A stretch of 64,000 nucleotides of DNA from Acanthosepion lycidas (GCA_963932145.1 OZ010595.1:76712997-76776996), one strand, 5' to 3'; counted from the stretch's first letter, positions 26,857-37,437 are shown. Notes: generated from the sequence alone by a model not told the origin. Numbers and translations are program-made.

Positions 26857-27225
26857 CTCTATTAAAAAATATCTACATTAAAAAAATCTCCATTAAAAAA
26901 TATTTCCATTAAAAATATCACCATTAAAAAAATATCTGCATGAAAAAAATATCTTCATTAAAATATCTCCATTAAAAAAATATCTGCATGAAAAAAATAT
27001 CTTCATTAAAAATATCTCCATTAAAAAATGTATGCATGCAAAAAAATATCTTCATTAAAAATATCTCCATTAAAAATGTATGCATGAAAAAAATATCTTC
27101 ATTAAAAATATCTCCATTAAAAAAATATCTGCATGAAAAAAATATCTTCATTAAACATATCTCCTTTAAAAATGTATGCATGAAAAAAATATCTTCATTA
27201 AAAAAATAGCTCCATTAAAGAAAAA
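26857..27225. repeat. Short-unit tandem repeat (ATCT.CATTAAAAA)
   Basis: Alternating units ATCTCCATTAAAAA, ATCTGCATGAAAAA and ATCTTCATTAAAAA run for about 370 bases. Open frames on both strands through it are by-products of the repeat. Confidence 0.92.
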
Positions 27226-27379
27226 TATATTTCTATTTAAAAAAAAACAAAAACACTTCTGATGATATTTTAGGTGTGGGCAAAAGTTGTAATTACACAC
27301 TTAACCAAAAAAAGAACTGACATTGCAAAATCACAAAGCTCCCCCACCTTTTTTTTTTACTGTGAGGTTCACTCTGAAC
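27226..27379. other. No recognised feature
   Basis: A-rich linker; nothing seen. Confidence 0.5.
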
Positions 27380-27850
27380 AAGGACCGGGGTCACTCGGGG
27401 TAGAGGTTTATACGGATAGTTGGGGAAGAACTGTTAACCATAGACGTAAACACTCTAAGATTGTAATGATCGAGGAAGCATCCTCTTGGGAGTCGTTTCC
27501 ACTGATCAAAGGTTCGCATGATGAACTTGCTCGAGTGGAACTTCTCACCAACGGAATACAAAGGGAATGGGTGTGGTTCGCTACAATGTGAGCGGCATGG
27601 CTGGTGAACTGCATTTCTTGGCGGAACCAAGGAATGCAGTTCGTCCGAGCACTTTAGATAGAGCAGTGAGAGGCTTTCTACATCCTGTCTGTGAGAGAGA
27701 GATTGCAGGGTGGGAAATAATTTGTCGCCTACAAGGATGTGGGGACGCTTTTGGACTCTATCGATACTGTAAAGATCGATAACAACAGTAATTCATTTTA
27801 GGCCTGATCTGGCTCTTGTAAAGGTAGAGGATGGCATGAGGAGAGGGTCA
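27380..27850 (-). mobile_element. LINE-B 3' region
   Basis: The minus strand encodes the family tail (HPFPLY, KFHSSKF, QWKRLPRGCFLDHYNLRVFTS), with an RT-end block TFTRARSGLK upstream. It is the same family as 18690-19735 and is broken. Confidence 0.78.
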
Positions 27851-29099
27851 TGGAATCGACCATTTTTTCCGGCATTTTTAGCAATGAATCATATGTACGA
27901 GTTTCACTTGATGCCCGGAGAGAGTTTACGGCCCAATAGTCTTTGGAAAGTCCCTGAAAACCATATCACTGGTTGACCCAAATCTTGTGAGTGAAATTGG
28001 GTAGACGGAATTTATTTTTGAGTCGTCGATGGTTGTCCTAGCAAGAAGTCACAAGTCATTGTGACCGAGGGTTTGAGCGTGATGACCTAGTTCAGACCGT
28101 TGATCACGCTAGATAACGCGTTCTCTCCCAGAAACTGAAACTAAGGTCCACTCAGCATAGTTTCAGTATAAACCACAGGTGGGCTCTGTGAGTGTTGAAA
28201 AAAACACAAATGAGCCTGAGAAAGCGTCTGCAACAGGGATTGACTAGCCACCCGAGTAGATAAGTATATTCGAGTATGAACAGCCTATTACCTTCCGTGA
28301 AAGTCACTCATAATGTATCTGCAAAATACTTTTTCATATCGTGGATTTTTTTAAATAATTTTTTTTTTAAGTAAATGCGTTTTGCATCTTTTTCTCAGTA
28401 CCTTTTCTGAAACTGTAAATATATGACTTTCCCCAAAATTATATTTTAAGGAGTTTTATATTTCGAGATTGTGGTTTTCTGGATTTTTGATGTTTTTACA
28501 CTGAAATGCAATAAGCGTTATTTTTTTTTTCTAAATCTTCGAAAGTTTTTGCTACTTGCCTCACGTCTTTGTTGAATTTTTATCTCTTGATTCTGCTTTT
28601 GTAAAAGCGTTTTCACTGCCCGTTGCTTCTGCTTTTCTGCCCGTAGATGAAGCAACGCTGGATCTTGATATGCAATTGGCTTGAGAAGTTTCTGTGTTCG
28701 TAAATTAAGAGATAATTCTTTGTCAAATTGAGACCGTAAGAAAAGGAAAGTAAAAAACTGAAGAGTCGAAGAGGGACTAGGAATTAAACGATAACATTAA
28801 TAAAATGATGATTTTGACGGAACGTATGGACATATCTAAACCAGAGCTTTTTAAACTGAGGTGTCCGGAGATTTTATTAAATTAAACAACGATTTTTTCT
28901 TTAATTATTAAATAAATTTTGTCATTGAATCATTTCTTTTTACGTTCTTTTTAATTATAATAAAATAATAAAACTGTAATGTAATGTACAGAAAAAATAT
29001 TAATAAAAGCGTATTGCTAATGTAAAAGTTTTGAAATCTGTGATCTAAGCTATGATAAATCACACAGCCTAGAAATGTTTAACAAAAAAAGAAAAAATT
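27851..29099. other. No recognised gene
   Basis: The first about 160 bases may be diverged LINE-B sequence. The rest is AT-rich, and I see nothing I can support. Confidence 0.45.
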
Positions 29100-29172
29100 A
29101 GCGCAAGTAGAGAGAGAAAGAGAGAGGTAGAGAGAAAGAGAGGGAGATAGAGGTAAAGAGAGAGGGAGAGTG
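29100..29172. repeat. (GA)n-rich run
   Basis: AGAGAGA-rich purine run with AGAGGT variants. Confidence 0.9.
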
Positions 29173-29227
29173 TAAAGAAGAAAATTAAGAAAAAGGAGTA
29201 TGAAATTAAACAAAGAGAATGAAAGTA

Positions 29228-29394
29228 CAGTGTAACCCGGATATAAGAGACCCGGATATAAGAGAAACCCGTGTATAAGAGAGATTTTCTCTGTTCCCAA
29301 ATTAGAGCCTATGTTAATATATATAATAGACCAAACCCGGATATAAGAGACTTCTTCTCCGGTCTCACAACTCTCTTATATACGGGTTACACTG
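29228..29394. mobile_element. pogo/Tigger-like MITE
   Basis: A 167-bp element with TIRs CAGTGTAACCCGGATATAAG and the inverted CTTATATACGGGTTACACTG, flanked by TA. The CAGTGTAACCC..ATATAA pattern is typical of pogo-group ends. The left end contains two extra partial copies of the TIR. Confidence 0.82.
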
Positions 29395-29439
29395 TAAAAG
29401 AAAAGAATGAAAATATTTGTTTCTGTAAGAATGCAGATA

Positions 29440-29511
29440 ATGTGGCACAAGGCCAAATATGGGGGATTCTGAACTCTTCTTATCCTAATTTTAACGTAAC
29501 TAGTCACAATA
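29440..29511 (+). mobile_element. Cephalopod-type SINE core fragment
   Basis: ATGTGGCACAAGGCCAAATA starts at 29444, and a GGGGGATT.TGAACTC..CTTATC body follows, parallel to 41243-41310. It is a short 5'- and 3'-truncated piece. Confidence 0.6.
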
Positions 29512-29810
29512 GTGGATGTGTGCAGTCATATAATGGGTAGCAGCTCGGAATGAAAAATCTGAGTTCGAATTCCAGTCGGATTCGTCACTTATATATCGCA
29601 AATATCCTTGGGAAAAGTATGAATCCATCTCTTCCTTCTCACATGCATGAATTGAATAGCAGAACAGATTAGGTTCTGTAGCCTTGGTTGGCAACGAGTC
29701 TATTGCAGAAAGAAACGACAACATACTGCTGGAAAATATTTTGCCTAGTCAATCATGAATCGAAATAGACATGGTCGCCCAAACGTGTATCACGTATCTT
29801 AACTGACCCA
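29512..29810 (+). mobile_element. Octopod-type tRNA-SINE
   Basis: Same family as 11711-12014, plus orientation. It has the head with GAGTTCGAATTCCAGTCGG, the body AAAAGTATGAATCCATCTC and GCCTTGGTTGGCAACGAGTC, and the end CGCCCAAACGTGTATCACG. It has moderate divergence. Confidence 0.85.
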
Positions 29811-29963
29811 GTCTTAACACTCACCACAATCAATGACCATTCGCAAGAATTTTGATTATCTCACCCAAAAGTTATATTTAGGCTTTCCTGTTACACTAAA
29901 GACACAATAAGACCGTTTTTCACTCTGAGAATTCCTAATTAATCTCAATGAATGGTGATTTTT

Positions 29964-30525
29964 TTAATAAGCAACTCAAAATGCGATACCGAAATCCAAA
30001 GGCGCATTGGGATATCGAAAGGTGCCTTCCAAAAGCTAAGCAAAGTATTAAGAAATAGAAAGATTTCGTTAGAAACAAAGAAAAGAGTACTGAACTGTTT
30101 TGTAATATCGGTCCTCCTACATGGCAGTGAATGCCAGACAATCTTATCATAAATGTAGAAGAGACTTGAAGCAACAGTGAGGTGGTTCTACAGAAGGACG
30201 CTGAGATTACTATGTACCGAACATGTGAGAAACGATGTAGTTTTAGCGAAATTGGAAACAAAAAGGACACTTATACGTAACATCAGAAAGAGAGGGTACA
30301 TAATAAGTAAGAGTGCTTGTAAAATTTGATACTCACAGGACGGATTGAAGGCAAGAGAGACAGAGGAAAAGAACGCATAATCTACCGAACGAACATGTTT
30401 AAATGGATGGCAGAGCAGGATTTAAAAGATATAAAAACGGACAACGTTCACTAAGAGCAGCTACAAAGGACAGGAAATTGTGGAGAAATTTGACTAAATC
30501 TGAAGCTACTCCACTACTGACTTCC
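29964..30525 (+). mobile_element. LINE-C (APE-type non-LTR) C-terminal fragment
   Basis: The plus strand encodes a widely seen LINE tail: CDTEIQRRIGISKGAFQKLS, NRKISLETKKRVLNCFVIS, VLLHGSEC. Relics of a further tail follow (GKRDRG-like, KWMAEQ, RKLWRNLTKS). The frame is broken about midway. Confidence 0.85.
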
Positions 30526-30529
30526 GATG

Positions 30530-31250
30530 TTTAATTTTGACATCCCTGATGTGTAATTCACATCTTGAACTGTTCGTTTTGCCCACCACTATATATTCTG
30601 TCTCATAACAGTTAATGGCCAGTTCTTTCTTCGATGACTTTGTCTATTAGGACTTTCAGATTTCATTCAGAATCTGTCATAAACACAGTGTAATCTCTCT
30701 AATATATGTTGTTATATTTGCGTCTGCCAATAAAAAATCTGGTAAGTTCTCTAATTCGCTTAGAATCATCTCCTTGTTAGTCAGTCAGTCAGTCAAGTGC
30801 CATACGTGATACATGCTTGGGCGATCATGTCTCTTTCGATTCATGACTGACTAGGCAAAGATTTTCTCGTAGTAGGTTGCTGTTTCTTTCTCAGTAAGGT
30901 TGCCAACCAAGGCTATAGGATCCAGTCTGTCCTGCGATTCAACCGATAGCTAGGAGAAGAGATGGATTCATACATTTCCCAAAGGTATTTGCGCGTAAAC
31001 GAATGTAACGGACACAACTAGAATTCGAACTCGGCTCTCCTGCTTTTAATCCCGAGCCGACATTCATTGCACCACGACGCACATTCCTGTACAGATTAAA
31101 TAAATCTGTTAATAAATCACATCCTTGTTGCACCCCTCTTTCTACATTGGCGAACCCACTTAATTCGTTGTCTATTCGCGTATAAGCACATATCATTTGC
31201 TGTTCTCTCATATATTATTTCTGCGTATATCAAGCATTTTTTTTTTTAAC
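30530..31250 (-). mobile_element. LINE-C RT fragment, reversed and split by a SINE
   Basis: On the minus strand, 31250-31090 encodes RIDNELSGFANVERGVQQGC, the RT block before the palm Asp. 30770-30530 encodes a later block (DKVIEERTG-like, VGKTNSSRCELHIRDVKI). A SINE fills the gap. It may be a second copy of the family at 29964-30525. Confidence 0.75.
30779..31083 (-). mobile_element. Octopod-type tRNA-SINE inserted in LINE-C
   Basis: Near full length on the minus strand: head with GAGCCGAGTTCGAATTCTAG, body CTATCGGTTGAATCGCAGGA, end CATGATCGCCCAAGCATG. The flanking sequences belong to one LINE. Confidence 0.88.
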
Positions 31251-32004
31251 TTTTCACGAAGTTATTCGTTCTTTAATGTTTTTTATGTAATGTATGAAAG
31301 TCTAGGTGTTTCTTCCTTTGTTATTCTCGTTCTGGCAGTTTTCTGACTAAGAATTTCATATTTCTTATTCCAGTGTTTTTATAACACTCATTGCTCTTCC
31401 CTTATTTCTGGTCTGATTCTGTTCTATAGTGATTAAAATCCTAATTATAAGATTAGTTATGTGCTTATATGGATTCTAACGCGCCCATTTTCTTTGTTAT
31501 TGATATAAAAATTTATCTACTTAGATCTTACGGTATTTCACCACTATTGTATATTTCAGTTTAAGCTTCAGTAACCTTAATCGCAAAATCATTTAAGACT
31601 AACAGCATTTATCTAAAAACCTAACCTGATCCCCACATGTTAGATTTACGAGATTTAAGCAGATTAGCAGGTGAAATAGAAATGCTGTTTGTAGTTCAGT
31701 TCAATAAGCAAGAAATAAATGGACTATTTTATAGCTTGCTACAATTGATAACAAAAGGAAAAAATCACACGAGTTCGATTTATTTTCATTCTATTGAAAG
31801 AAATACTTTATTTAACAATTATTCTCTGTCACAAATTAACAACAAAAACTTGATATATGACAAGTACATTTTTTGAAGCATGAACACTGTAGAATAAAAC
31901 TACTTCTGTTTTGTAAAGTTTGTAAAAATAAACCATTTACATTTCAACTATTTAATATAATTTGTACTTAACTGAGATTTAAGTGTTGTAATAAAATTTA
32001 TATA
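31251..32004. other. No recognised feature
   Basis: AT-rich sequence. An open frame at 31637-31876 has no recognisable content. Confidence 0.5.
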
Positions 32005-32400
32005 ATCTGGAAATCTGATTGACCGGACATTGTCAAACGGAGATTCTTTAGAGCCATTGTAGAGACGGTTTCAATGTACGGTGCCACTGTCTGGACATTA
32101 ACTAAAAACCTAGAATCTAAGCTTGATGGAACCTAGACTAGGATACTGAGAACTATATTTAAGATCTCTTGGAGGCAACATCCAAGTAAACCATAGCTCT
32201 ATGGATAGAACAGTGATATTTCTACAATCTTACGTAAATGCAGGACATTGTTGGCGAACGAATCAAGAGCTTGTATGTGATCTACTGCTCTGGACACCTA
32301 ACCAAGACAGGTTGGTCGCCCAGCAACCACCTACATTAATCAGCTATGTTATGATACAGAATGTCACCTTGATGCAGGACCGTGATGGTTAGCGTGATAG
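32005..32400 (+). mobile_element. LINE-D (non-LTR) C-terminal fragment
   Basis: The plus strand encodes KRRFFRAIVETVSMYGATVW, then ESKLDGT and ILRTIF.ISWRQHP. A relic tail follows, in shifted frames, with AGHCWRTNQELVCDLLLWTP. This is the post-RT region of a common animal LINE, with stops and frameshifts. Confidence 0.82.
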
Positions 32401-32663
32401 ATTCATTATAGCTCGACTAAATGATAAATAAAAATAAAAGGCTATTTGCATTTAATAAAGTTTCAATGAAATACTTCTGAAAAAAGGGAATACAAGAAAC
32501 AGTATAAATTGCCTCAAGCATAAATTTATATTTCGGCAAAATACTTGAGTAAAACTTTATAAATACAATAGAGCATTTTTAATATGTCTATTTAGCGCAT
32601 AGGCGATCATGGCTCTCGAGAGGGTCCCTCTTATTTATTATATGTGAATTGCAATTACGAAGG
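32401..32663. other. No recognised feature
   Basis: AT-rich spacer; nothing seen. Confidence 0.5.
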
Positions 32664-32811
32664 TAAAAGAAATGGAAATGGAAAAAGGAAAGAAGAAAAC
32701 AGAAATAAAGGAAAAAGCAAAGAAAGGAATTAATGAAGAAGAGAAAAAAGGAATTGCAAAAAGAAAAAATAGAAGAGGAGGGAAGGAAAAAAGAAAGAAG
32801 CAAAGAAAGGA

Positions 32812-32856
<45 letters not shown>

Positions 32857-33845
32857 TGAATTACAAAAAGAAAAAGAAGAACGTGAAATGGGAGCGGAGA
32901 GAAGAAAGACAGAAAGAAAGGAAAAAGCAAAGAAAGGAACGAATGAAGTAGAGAAAAAAAGGAATTGCGAAAAGAAAAATGGAAGAAGAGAGAAGGAAGA
33001 AAGAAAGAGAGAAAGAACCGAGTAAATGAGAAATGAAAGAGAGAAAAAAAAAGAAGGAATTACAAAAAGAACAAATACAAATGGCAGTGAGAAAGAAAAC
33101 AGAAAGGAGAAGCAAAGAAATAAATGAAGGCGAGAAAAACGAAGGAATTACAAAAAGAAAAAATGGAAATGAATGAGTAGAGGAGGAAGAAATAAAGAAG
33201 AAAAAGAAAAAGCAAAGTAATGAAGGAATGAAGAAAATAAAAATATAAGAATTACAAAAAGAAAAAGAAAATGGCAGAGAGAAAGAAGACAAGAGAAAGG
33301 AAGAAGCAAAGAAAGAAAGAAACAAAAAAGAGGAAAAAGATAGAATTAAAAAAAAGAAAAATGGTAGAGAGAAGGTACACAGAAAGAGAGGAAGAAGTGA
33401 AGAAAGGAACGAATAAAGGAGATAAAAAAAGGAATTACAAAAAGAAAAAGGAAATAGAAAGGAAAATGAAGAGAAAGAAGACTGAAAGACAAAGAAAGGA
33501 AGGAAGGAAGGAAGGAAGGAAGAAAGGAAGGAAAAAAGAAGCAATTGCAAAAAGAAAAAGAAAATAGAAATGGAAGAGGAGAGATCAATGAATGGAATAA
33601 AGGAAGGAGAGAAAAGAGGAATTACAAAAAGAAAAAGGAAATAGAAACGGAAAATGGAGAGACAGAAGACATAAAGAAAACGTAAAGAAAGGAACAAAGG
33701 AAAAAAAGAAAAGAAAAAGAAATATAAATAGGAGAGGAGAAAAGAAAAATAGAAAGAGAGGAAGAAACAAAGAAACGAATGAATGAGGTAAGGAGAGAAA
33801 AGGGGATTACAAAAAGGAAACGTAACTGGAAGAAGAAAAAAGAAA
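32664..33845. repeat. 1.2-kb purine minisatellite, about 90-105 bp unit
   Basis: The plus strand is almost only A and G. A marker, GGAATTACAAAAAGAAAAA, recurs about every 90-110 bases (near 32748, 32858, 32960, 33056, 33145, 33248, 33431, 33541, 33618), with AGCAAAGAAAGGAA between. Long open frames on both strands here are artefacts of composition. Confidence 0.92.
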
Positions 33846-34127
33846 GGTGTAGGTAATATATAGCTTATCAGAAAAAGACAGTTTTGCCTACCTTATGAAA
33901 TACGTTAGTTTTTTTCTCACCCGATTTCTGAATTTGAGGCGTATCTGTTTCGATATAAGCTGATTTCTTAATTGGCTGAAAAACATTAAATGACAAAATT
34001 GTTGGGCAATATTTAAATTCAGTTGATCCCAATACACATCTTTTTGTACGTAAACCAGAACAAATTGCTAAAAATTTAAAAAACTATTTCTGTTTTCTGT
34101 ACTTAAACTTGCAACAATATATATATA
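33846..34127. other. No recognised feature
   Basis: AT-rich; nothing seen. Confidence 0.5.
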
Positions 34128-34221
34128 TATTTATTAAAGACATTCGCTCTGTTTATAATAAACAGTATTAAATAACATTTACCGGCCTGAATGTCCGAGA
34201 AATTTTCATAGAAAATATTCG

Positions 34222-34301
34222 TCCTTTGACAGGATTCGAACCTGCATCCTATACGGAACCGTCATTTAGCTTGACGTGCCTAACCGCTCGGTCACAAAGG
34301 A
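34222..34301 (-). tRNA. tRNA-like sequence, class II, left palindrome arm
   Basis: Minus strand. A perfect 7-bp acceptor stem TCCTTTG/CAAAGGA is followed by a D-arm TGACCGAGCGGTTAGGC typical of Ser/Leu tRNAs. The anticodon stem CGTCA/TGACG closes loop AGCTAAA, giving CTA at the anticodon position. A 14-base variable arm and a T-arm GCAGG-TTCGAAT-CCTGT follow. Position 33 is G instead of U, so normal decoding is doubtful; treat it as tRNA-derived, not as a working tRNA. Confidence 0.5.
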
Positions 34302-34501
34302 TCGTTCGGGTGGCAAGGTCGAATTTGCTGCTTATAAACTTCAATCTTCCATGAATCTCGTACATTCATAACTGCTCATGGCGTATCAAATGTATGACGT
34401 CATTTGTTTACATTTGATACCTCATGAGCAGTTATGAATGTACGAGATTCATGGAAGATTGAAGTTTATAAGCAGTAAATTCGACCTTGCCTCCCGAACG
34501 C

Positions 34502-34581
34502 TTCTTTGTAGCCTAACGGTAAGGCACGTCAGCGTAAATGACGGTTCCGTATAGGATGCATGTTCGAATCCTGTCAAAGAA
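34502..34581 (+). tRNA. tRNA-like sequence, class II, right palindrome arm
   Basis: The inverted counterpart of 34222-34301. The acceptor stem is TTCTTTG/CAAAGAA, again perfect, so one C-G pair of the other arm is T-A here. The anticodon stem CGTCA/TGACG is kept, with loop GCGTAAA (GTA at the anticodon position, C at 33). The D-arm is more diverged (TAGCCTAACGGTAAGGC). The B box TGTTCGAATCC is intact. Confidence 0.45.
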
Positions 34582-34746
34582 CGAATATTTTGTATGAAAA
34601 TTTCTCGGACATTCAGGCCGGTAAATGTTATTTAATACTGTTTATTATAAACAGAGCATTTACTTAAATACTTGCATCTATAAAAAGAACGTTAAACATA
34701 AAAATGTCTTTAATAAATAAATTGTCGGACTTTGTCCATTTCTTAA

Positions 34747-34779
<33 letters not shown>

Positions 34780-34803
34780 AGTGGTCTATATATATATATA
34801 TAT
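34747..34803. repeat. (TA)n microsatellites
   Basis: Two TA runs separated by AATATTAGTGGTC. The inverse, GACCACTAATATT, occurs at 35092-35104. Confidence 0.9.
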
Positions 34804-34810
34804 AATACAA

Positions 34811-35023
34811 AAGGCTCAAACACTACTAATATTCCATGGTTATAATTTATTATTAGGTTGGTGCAAAAATAATGTCGTTTTCTCACATATGTTATTATCT
34901 GAGAAAACATTATTTTTGCACCAACTTAATACATTGGAATCATAATCACGATCCATTTCATCAGACCTACAAATTCTTACTCTGTCCTGGACATTGAGTT
35001 CTACCTGGATTCTATCCTCTTAG

Positions 35024-35093
<70 letters not shown>

Positions 35094-35529
35094 ACCACTA
35101 ATATTATCAATATATATATATATATATATATATATCATATAATCATTTATTGTGTCTAATCTCACCACAAATGTATCCAGATTTTTCCGGTGTCTCCTTT
35201 TTTAATTTTAGGTCGACGAATCGGTAGTGATTTATTTATCTGTATCTCACTCATTTAAACCGTTATTTAACTTCTCCCTTTAAAATTTTATTCCCCACCC
35301 TCACCTTATGACCTTTCCTGTTCTTCTGTTACACCTCTCTCTAGAGCTTTCATACATTTCCCTCTCACCTTTGTTTCTCACTCCCACGCATATACTCTCA
35401 CTGAAATTTTGTTTTTATACCCGGAGTTATGTTTTTTGTTTCCTTTTGAATTTGTAGGTCTGATGAAATGGATCGTGATTACGATTCCAATGTAATAAAT
35501 TATAACCATGGAATGTTAGTGTTTGAGCC

Positions 35530-35531
<2 letters not shown>
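34811..35531. repeat. Inverted repeat with long spacer; MITE in left arm
   Basis: 34811-34976 and 35448-35531 are inverted copies (GGCTCAAACACTA...GACCTACAAATTC). The left arm is interrupted by the MITE at 34853-34929 and the right arm is not. The spacer holds long (TA)n runs (35024-35091, 35111-35135) and otherwise unrecognised pyrimidine-rich sequence. Confidence 0.85.
34853..34929. mobile_element. MADE1-like mariner MITE, copy 4 (variant centre)
   Basis: 77 bp, TTAGGTTGGTGCAAAAATAA ends, with a different middle (CACATATG.) from other copies. The uninterrupted right arm reads TTTATTACATTGG where this arm has TTTATTA-[element]-TACATTGG, proving a TA duplication on insertion. Confidence 0.93.

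Positions 35532-35618
<87 letters not shown>
35530..35618. repeat. (CA)n/(TA)n microsatellite
   Basis: A pure CA run followed by a TA run. Confidence 0.95.
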
Positions 35619-35620
<2 letters not shown>

Positions 35621-35623
35621 CAT

Positions 35624-35985
35624 TTTATCCCAAGCAATGCGGGGGTGCTACTAGCACGTAAGGTTGTTACAGTGAGTGAGAGTGAGAGCAAGAGTAAAGA
35701 TGGGTGTTTGAAGAAAGGATATAGAGAAGAACGGGGATCAGGATCACGGCATCAAAAGATATCGAATGACATTACATTTGAATACTTGAAGATTATAGTT
35801 ATCAGGGAAGCAAGTAGGAGGAAGGGAGTTCCACTGACAGGAAGTGCGAGAGAAGAAGCTGTTGGAGTAGAAGAGACGGATACATTTAACTGTTTCGACA
35901 TTGAAAGGGTGGGACCGAGATGCCAACCTATTAGCACGCTTAAATTCATGCTGTTGGTGTATGATGGAATTGAGCTTTGATGGGC
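35624..35985 (-). mobile_element. LINE-A 3' end
   Basis: The minus strand encodes FKRANRLASRSHPFNVETVK, SNSFFSRTSCQWNSLPPTCF and PDNYNLQVFKCNVIRYLL, then the A-rich 3' end. It is 5'-truncated. Confidence 0.85.
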
Positions 35986-36400
35986 TGGTCGTGTTGCAAG
36001 GATGAGTGGCAGAATACCTAAGTCCCTCGTGTATAGTCAGCTTGATAGTAGACAAAGGATTTTTGGTCGGTTGTGATTCAGGTATAAAAACAAGCTAAAG
36101 AGTAACCGCTCAGCAGTCAATGTACCTCATACTAACTTCGAGCGAGTTATCCTGGATAGAGATAACTGGAGATATTTGTACCAGAGTGGTATCAGAAATT
36201 TCGAAATCAGTCGTATTGACCGGCTAAGAGATGAAAGACAAAGGCGAAAAGTGTCATCAAATATCCCTGTTGGTGTGTTCCAAGATCCTCGCTGTTGTAT
36301 TATACAAATGTGGACTTGTATGCAGGTCACTAGCGGGACTGAAGTATCACATAAAAACTGAATGTGATTGTCGGATCCTCATACGTCGAAATCGACGGGA
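35986..36400 (+). mobile_element. LINE C-terminal fragment with zinc finger
   Basis: The plus strand encodes a post-RT tail. It begins WAGRVARMSGRIPKSLVYSQ, then has RVILDRDNWRYLYQSG and IDRLRDERQRRK. In another frame a C2H2 finger follows (YKCGLVCRSLAGLKYHIKTE). It belongs to a non-LTR family whose ORF2 ends in such a finger. Stops and a frameshift are present. Confidence 0.8.
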
Positions 36401-36461
36401 GAGTCCATTATATATATATATATATAAGGTAAATATTATTTCTTTTGTAGATTAATTTTTA

Positions 36462-36693
36462 TGATCGACTTTTCCAAATTACGAATAATGCTGCTCAGAC
36501 AAGGAGAAAATTCTGTGGGAAATTGTCCGAAATTCATTTTGGAAAAAAAAGTACAAAATTGTCCAAGATTTCATTTCGACTTTCTTAAGTCATCATCAGA
36601 GTAGGTAGAGGCAATTGGTGAGTTTCGTAGAACTAGTGAGTTTTTTTACTCCTTGTCTGAAAAGGATTATTCGTAATTTGGAAAGGTCCATCA
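36462..36693. repeat. Inverted repeat enclosing a hammerhead-like core
   Basis: Arms 36462-36506 and 36649-36693 pair (CCAAATTACGAATAAT and complement; CAGACAAGGAG). In the loop the minus strand has CTGATGA (36593-36599), a GACTT-AAGA-AAGTC hairpin and GAAA (36574-36577), the conserved half of a hammerhead ribozyme. A convincing stem III/stem I is not visible. Confidence 0.6.
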
Positions 36694-36766
36694 ATAAAAT
36701 TAATTGACGAATAACGTCTTTTATCATTAATAATATTTGACTTAAAGAATATTTGCTAAATACACA

Positions 36767-36768
<2 letters not shown>

Positions 36769-36806
<38 letters not shown>
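36769..36806. repeat. (TA)n microsatellite
   Basis: TA run followed by GTATGTAC units. Confidence 0.93.
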
Positions 36807-36813
<7 letters not shown>

Positions 36814-36970
36814 CGTATGTATGTATGTGTGTGTATTGATATAACAGGAAAGAACTGTTAGAATGATGATCCGAAGTTCTTTAGTATTTTTGTTTTTATT
36901 TTTAAAAACAGTGCTCGATACAGAAGTAGAGACTAAATTATAATTATTATTTAAAAACAGACACAGAAAT

Positions 36971-37375
36971 TACTATGTTTCGAAACTGGTCATCCGTATT
37001 CAGGTTTAATTTCAATATTAAACCTTAACTGCCGGGTGGCAGTCTCATCCTCTTCCGATATTTGAAATAACTATGCTACGGAATGCTTTACTGATTTATA
37101 GTTTTGAAATGGAGGTTTGATCTAGGGATTGTTTTTCATTATCAAGTAGTCACTGCGTCGATTGACGTATTGAGGGTGTTTATATTATATGCCAAGTTTT
37201 TGGAGTTGTGTAAGGTTCGGTTGTTTTTTGTTTTTTGTTTTTTTTTGTCTGGCTACAATGGCTAATCTTATTCGACTGCCTGCTGTAGTTCTGTTGTTTA
37301 TATTTTTAACTGGCCAGCCTGTAGTTAAGATTTAATATTGAAATTAAACCTGAATACTGCTAACCAGTTTCGAAT
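36971..37375. repeat. Inverted repeat, about 60-bp arms
   Basis: Left arm 36971-37033 and right arm 37327-37375 are inverted copies (TTCGAAACTGGT, GTATTCAGGTTTAATTTC). The arms contain CCTGAATAC...GAAAC, resembling a decayed form of the CCTGAAG...GAAAC motif of the other inverted repeats. Confidence 0.7.
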
Positions 37376-37376
37376 A

Positions 37377-37381
<5 letters not shown>

Positions 37382-37437
<56 letters not shown>

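Larger units (their letters stand above)
34128..34722. repeat. Large palindrome carrying two tRNA-like sequences
   Basis: Arms 34128-34396 and 34411-34722 are inverted copies around a centre near 34404. The right arm has an extra about 35 bases near its outer end (34658-34690). The arms differ at scattered sites, so the palindrome is not brand new. Each arm contains an 80-base class-II tRNA-like sequence, and the outer part has CGGCCTGAATGTCCGAGAAA. I do not recognise the family; a palindromic tRNA-derived SINE or MITE is an inference. Confidence 0.9.

Noticed and set aside
26972-27209. Open frames on both strands with repeated MKKISSLKIS / NGDIFNEDIFF
   Set aside because: Short-unit tandem repeat whose unit length happens to keep the frame open.
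29964-31250. Twin-priming inversion of one LINE
   Set aside because: The inverted part lies on the wrong side of the forward part for that mechanism.
32672-33770. Open frames of up to 278 codons on both strands
   Set aside because: Product of a purine minisatellite; Lys/Glu/Arg on one strand and Phe/Leu/Ser on the other.
34222-34581. Two functional tRNA genes (CTA and GTA anticodons)
   Set aside because: Neither has U at position 33, the D-stems are weak and the two copies form a palindrome, so I call them tRNA-like only.
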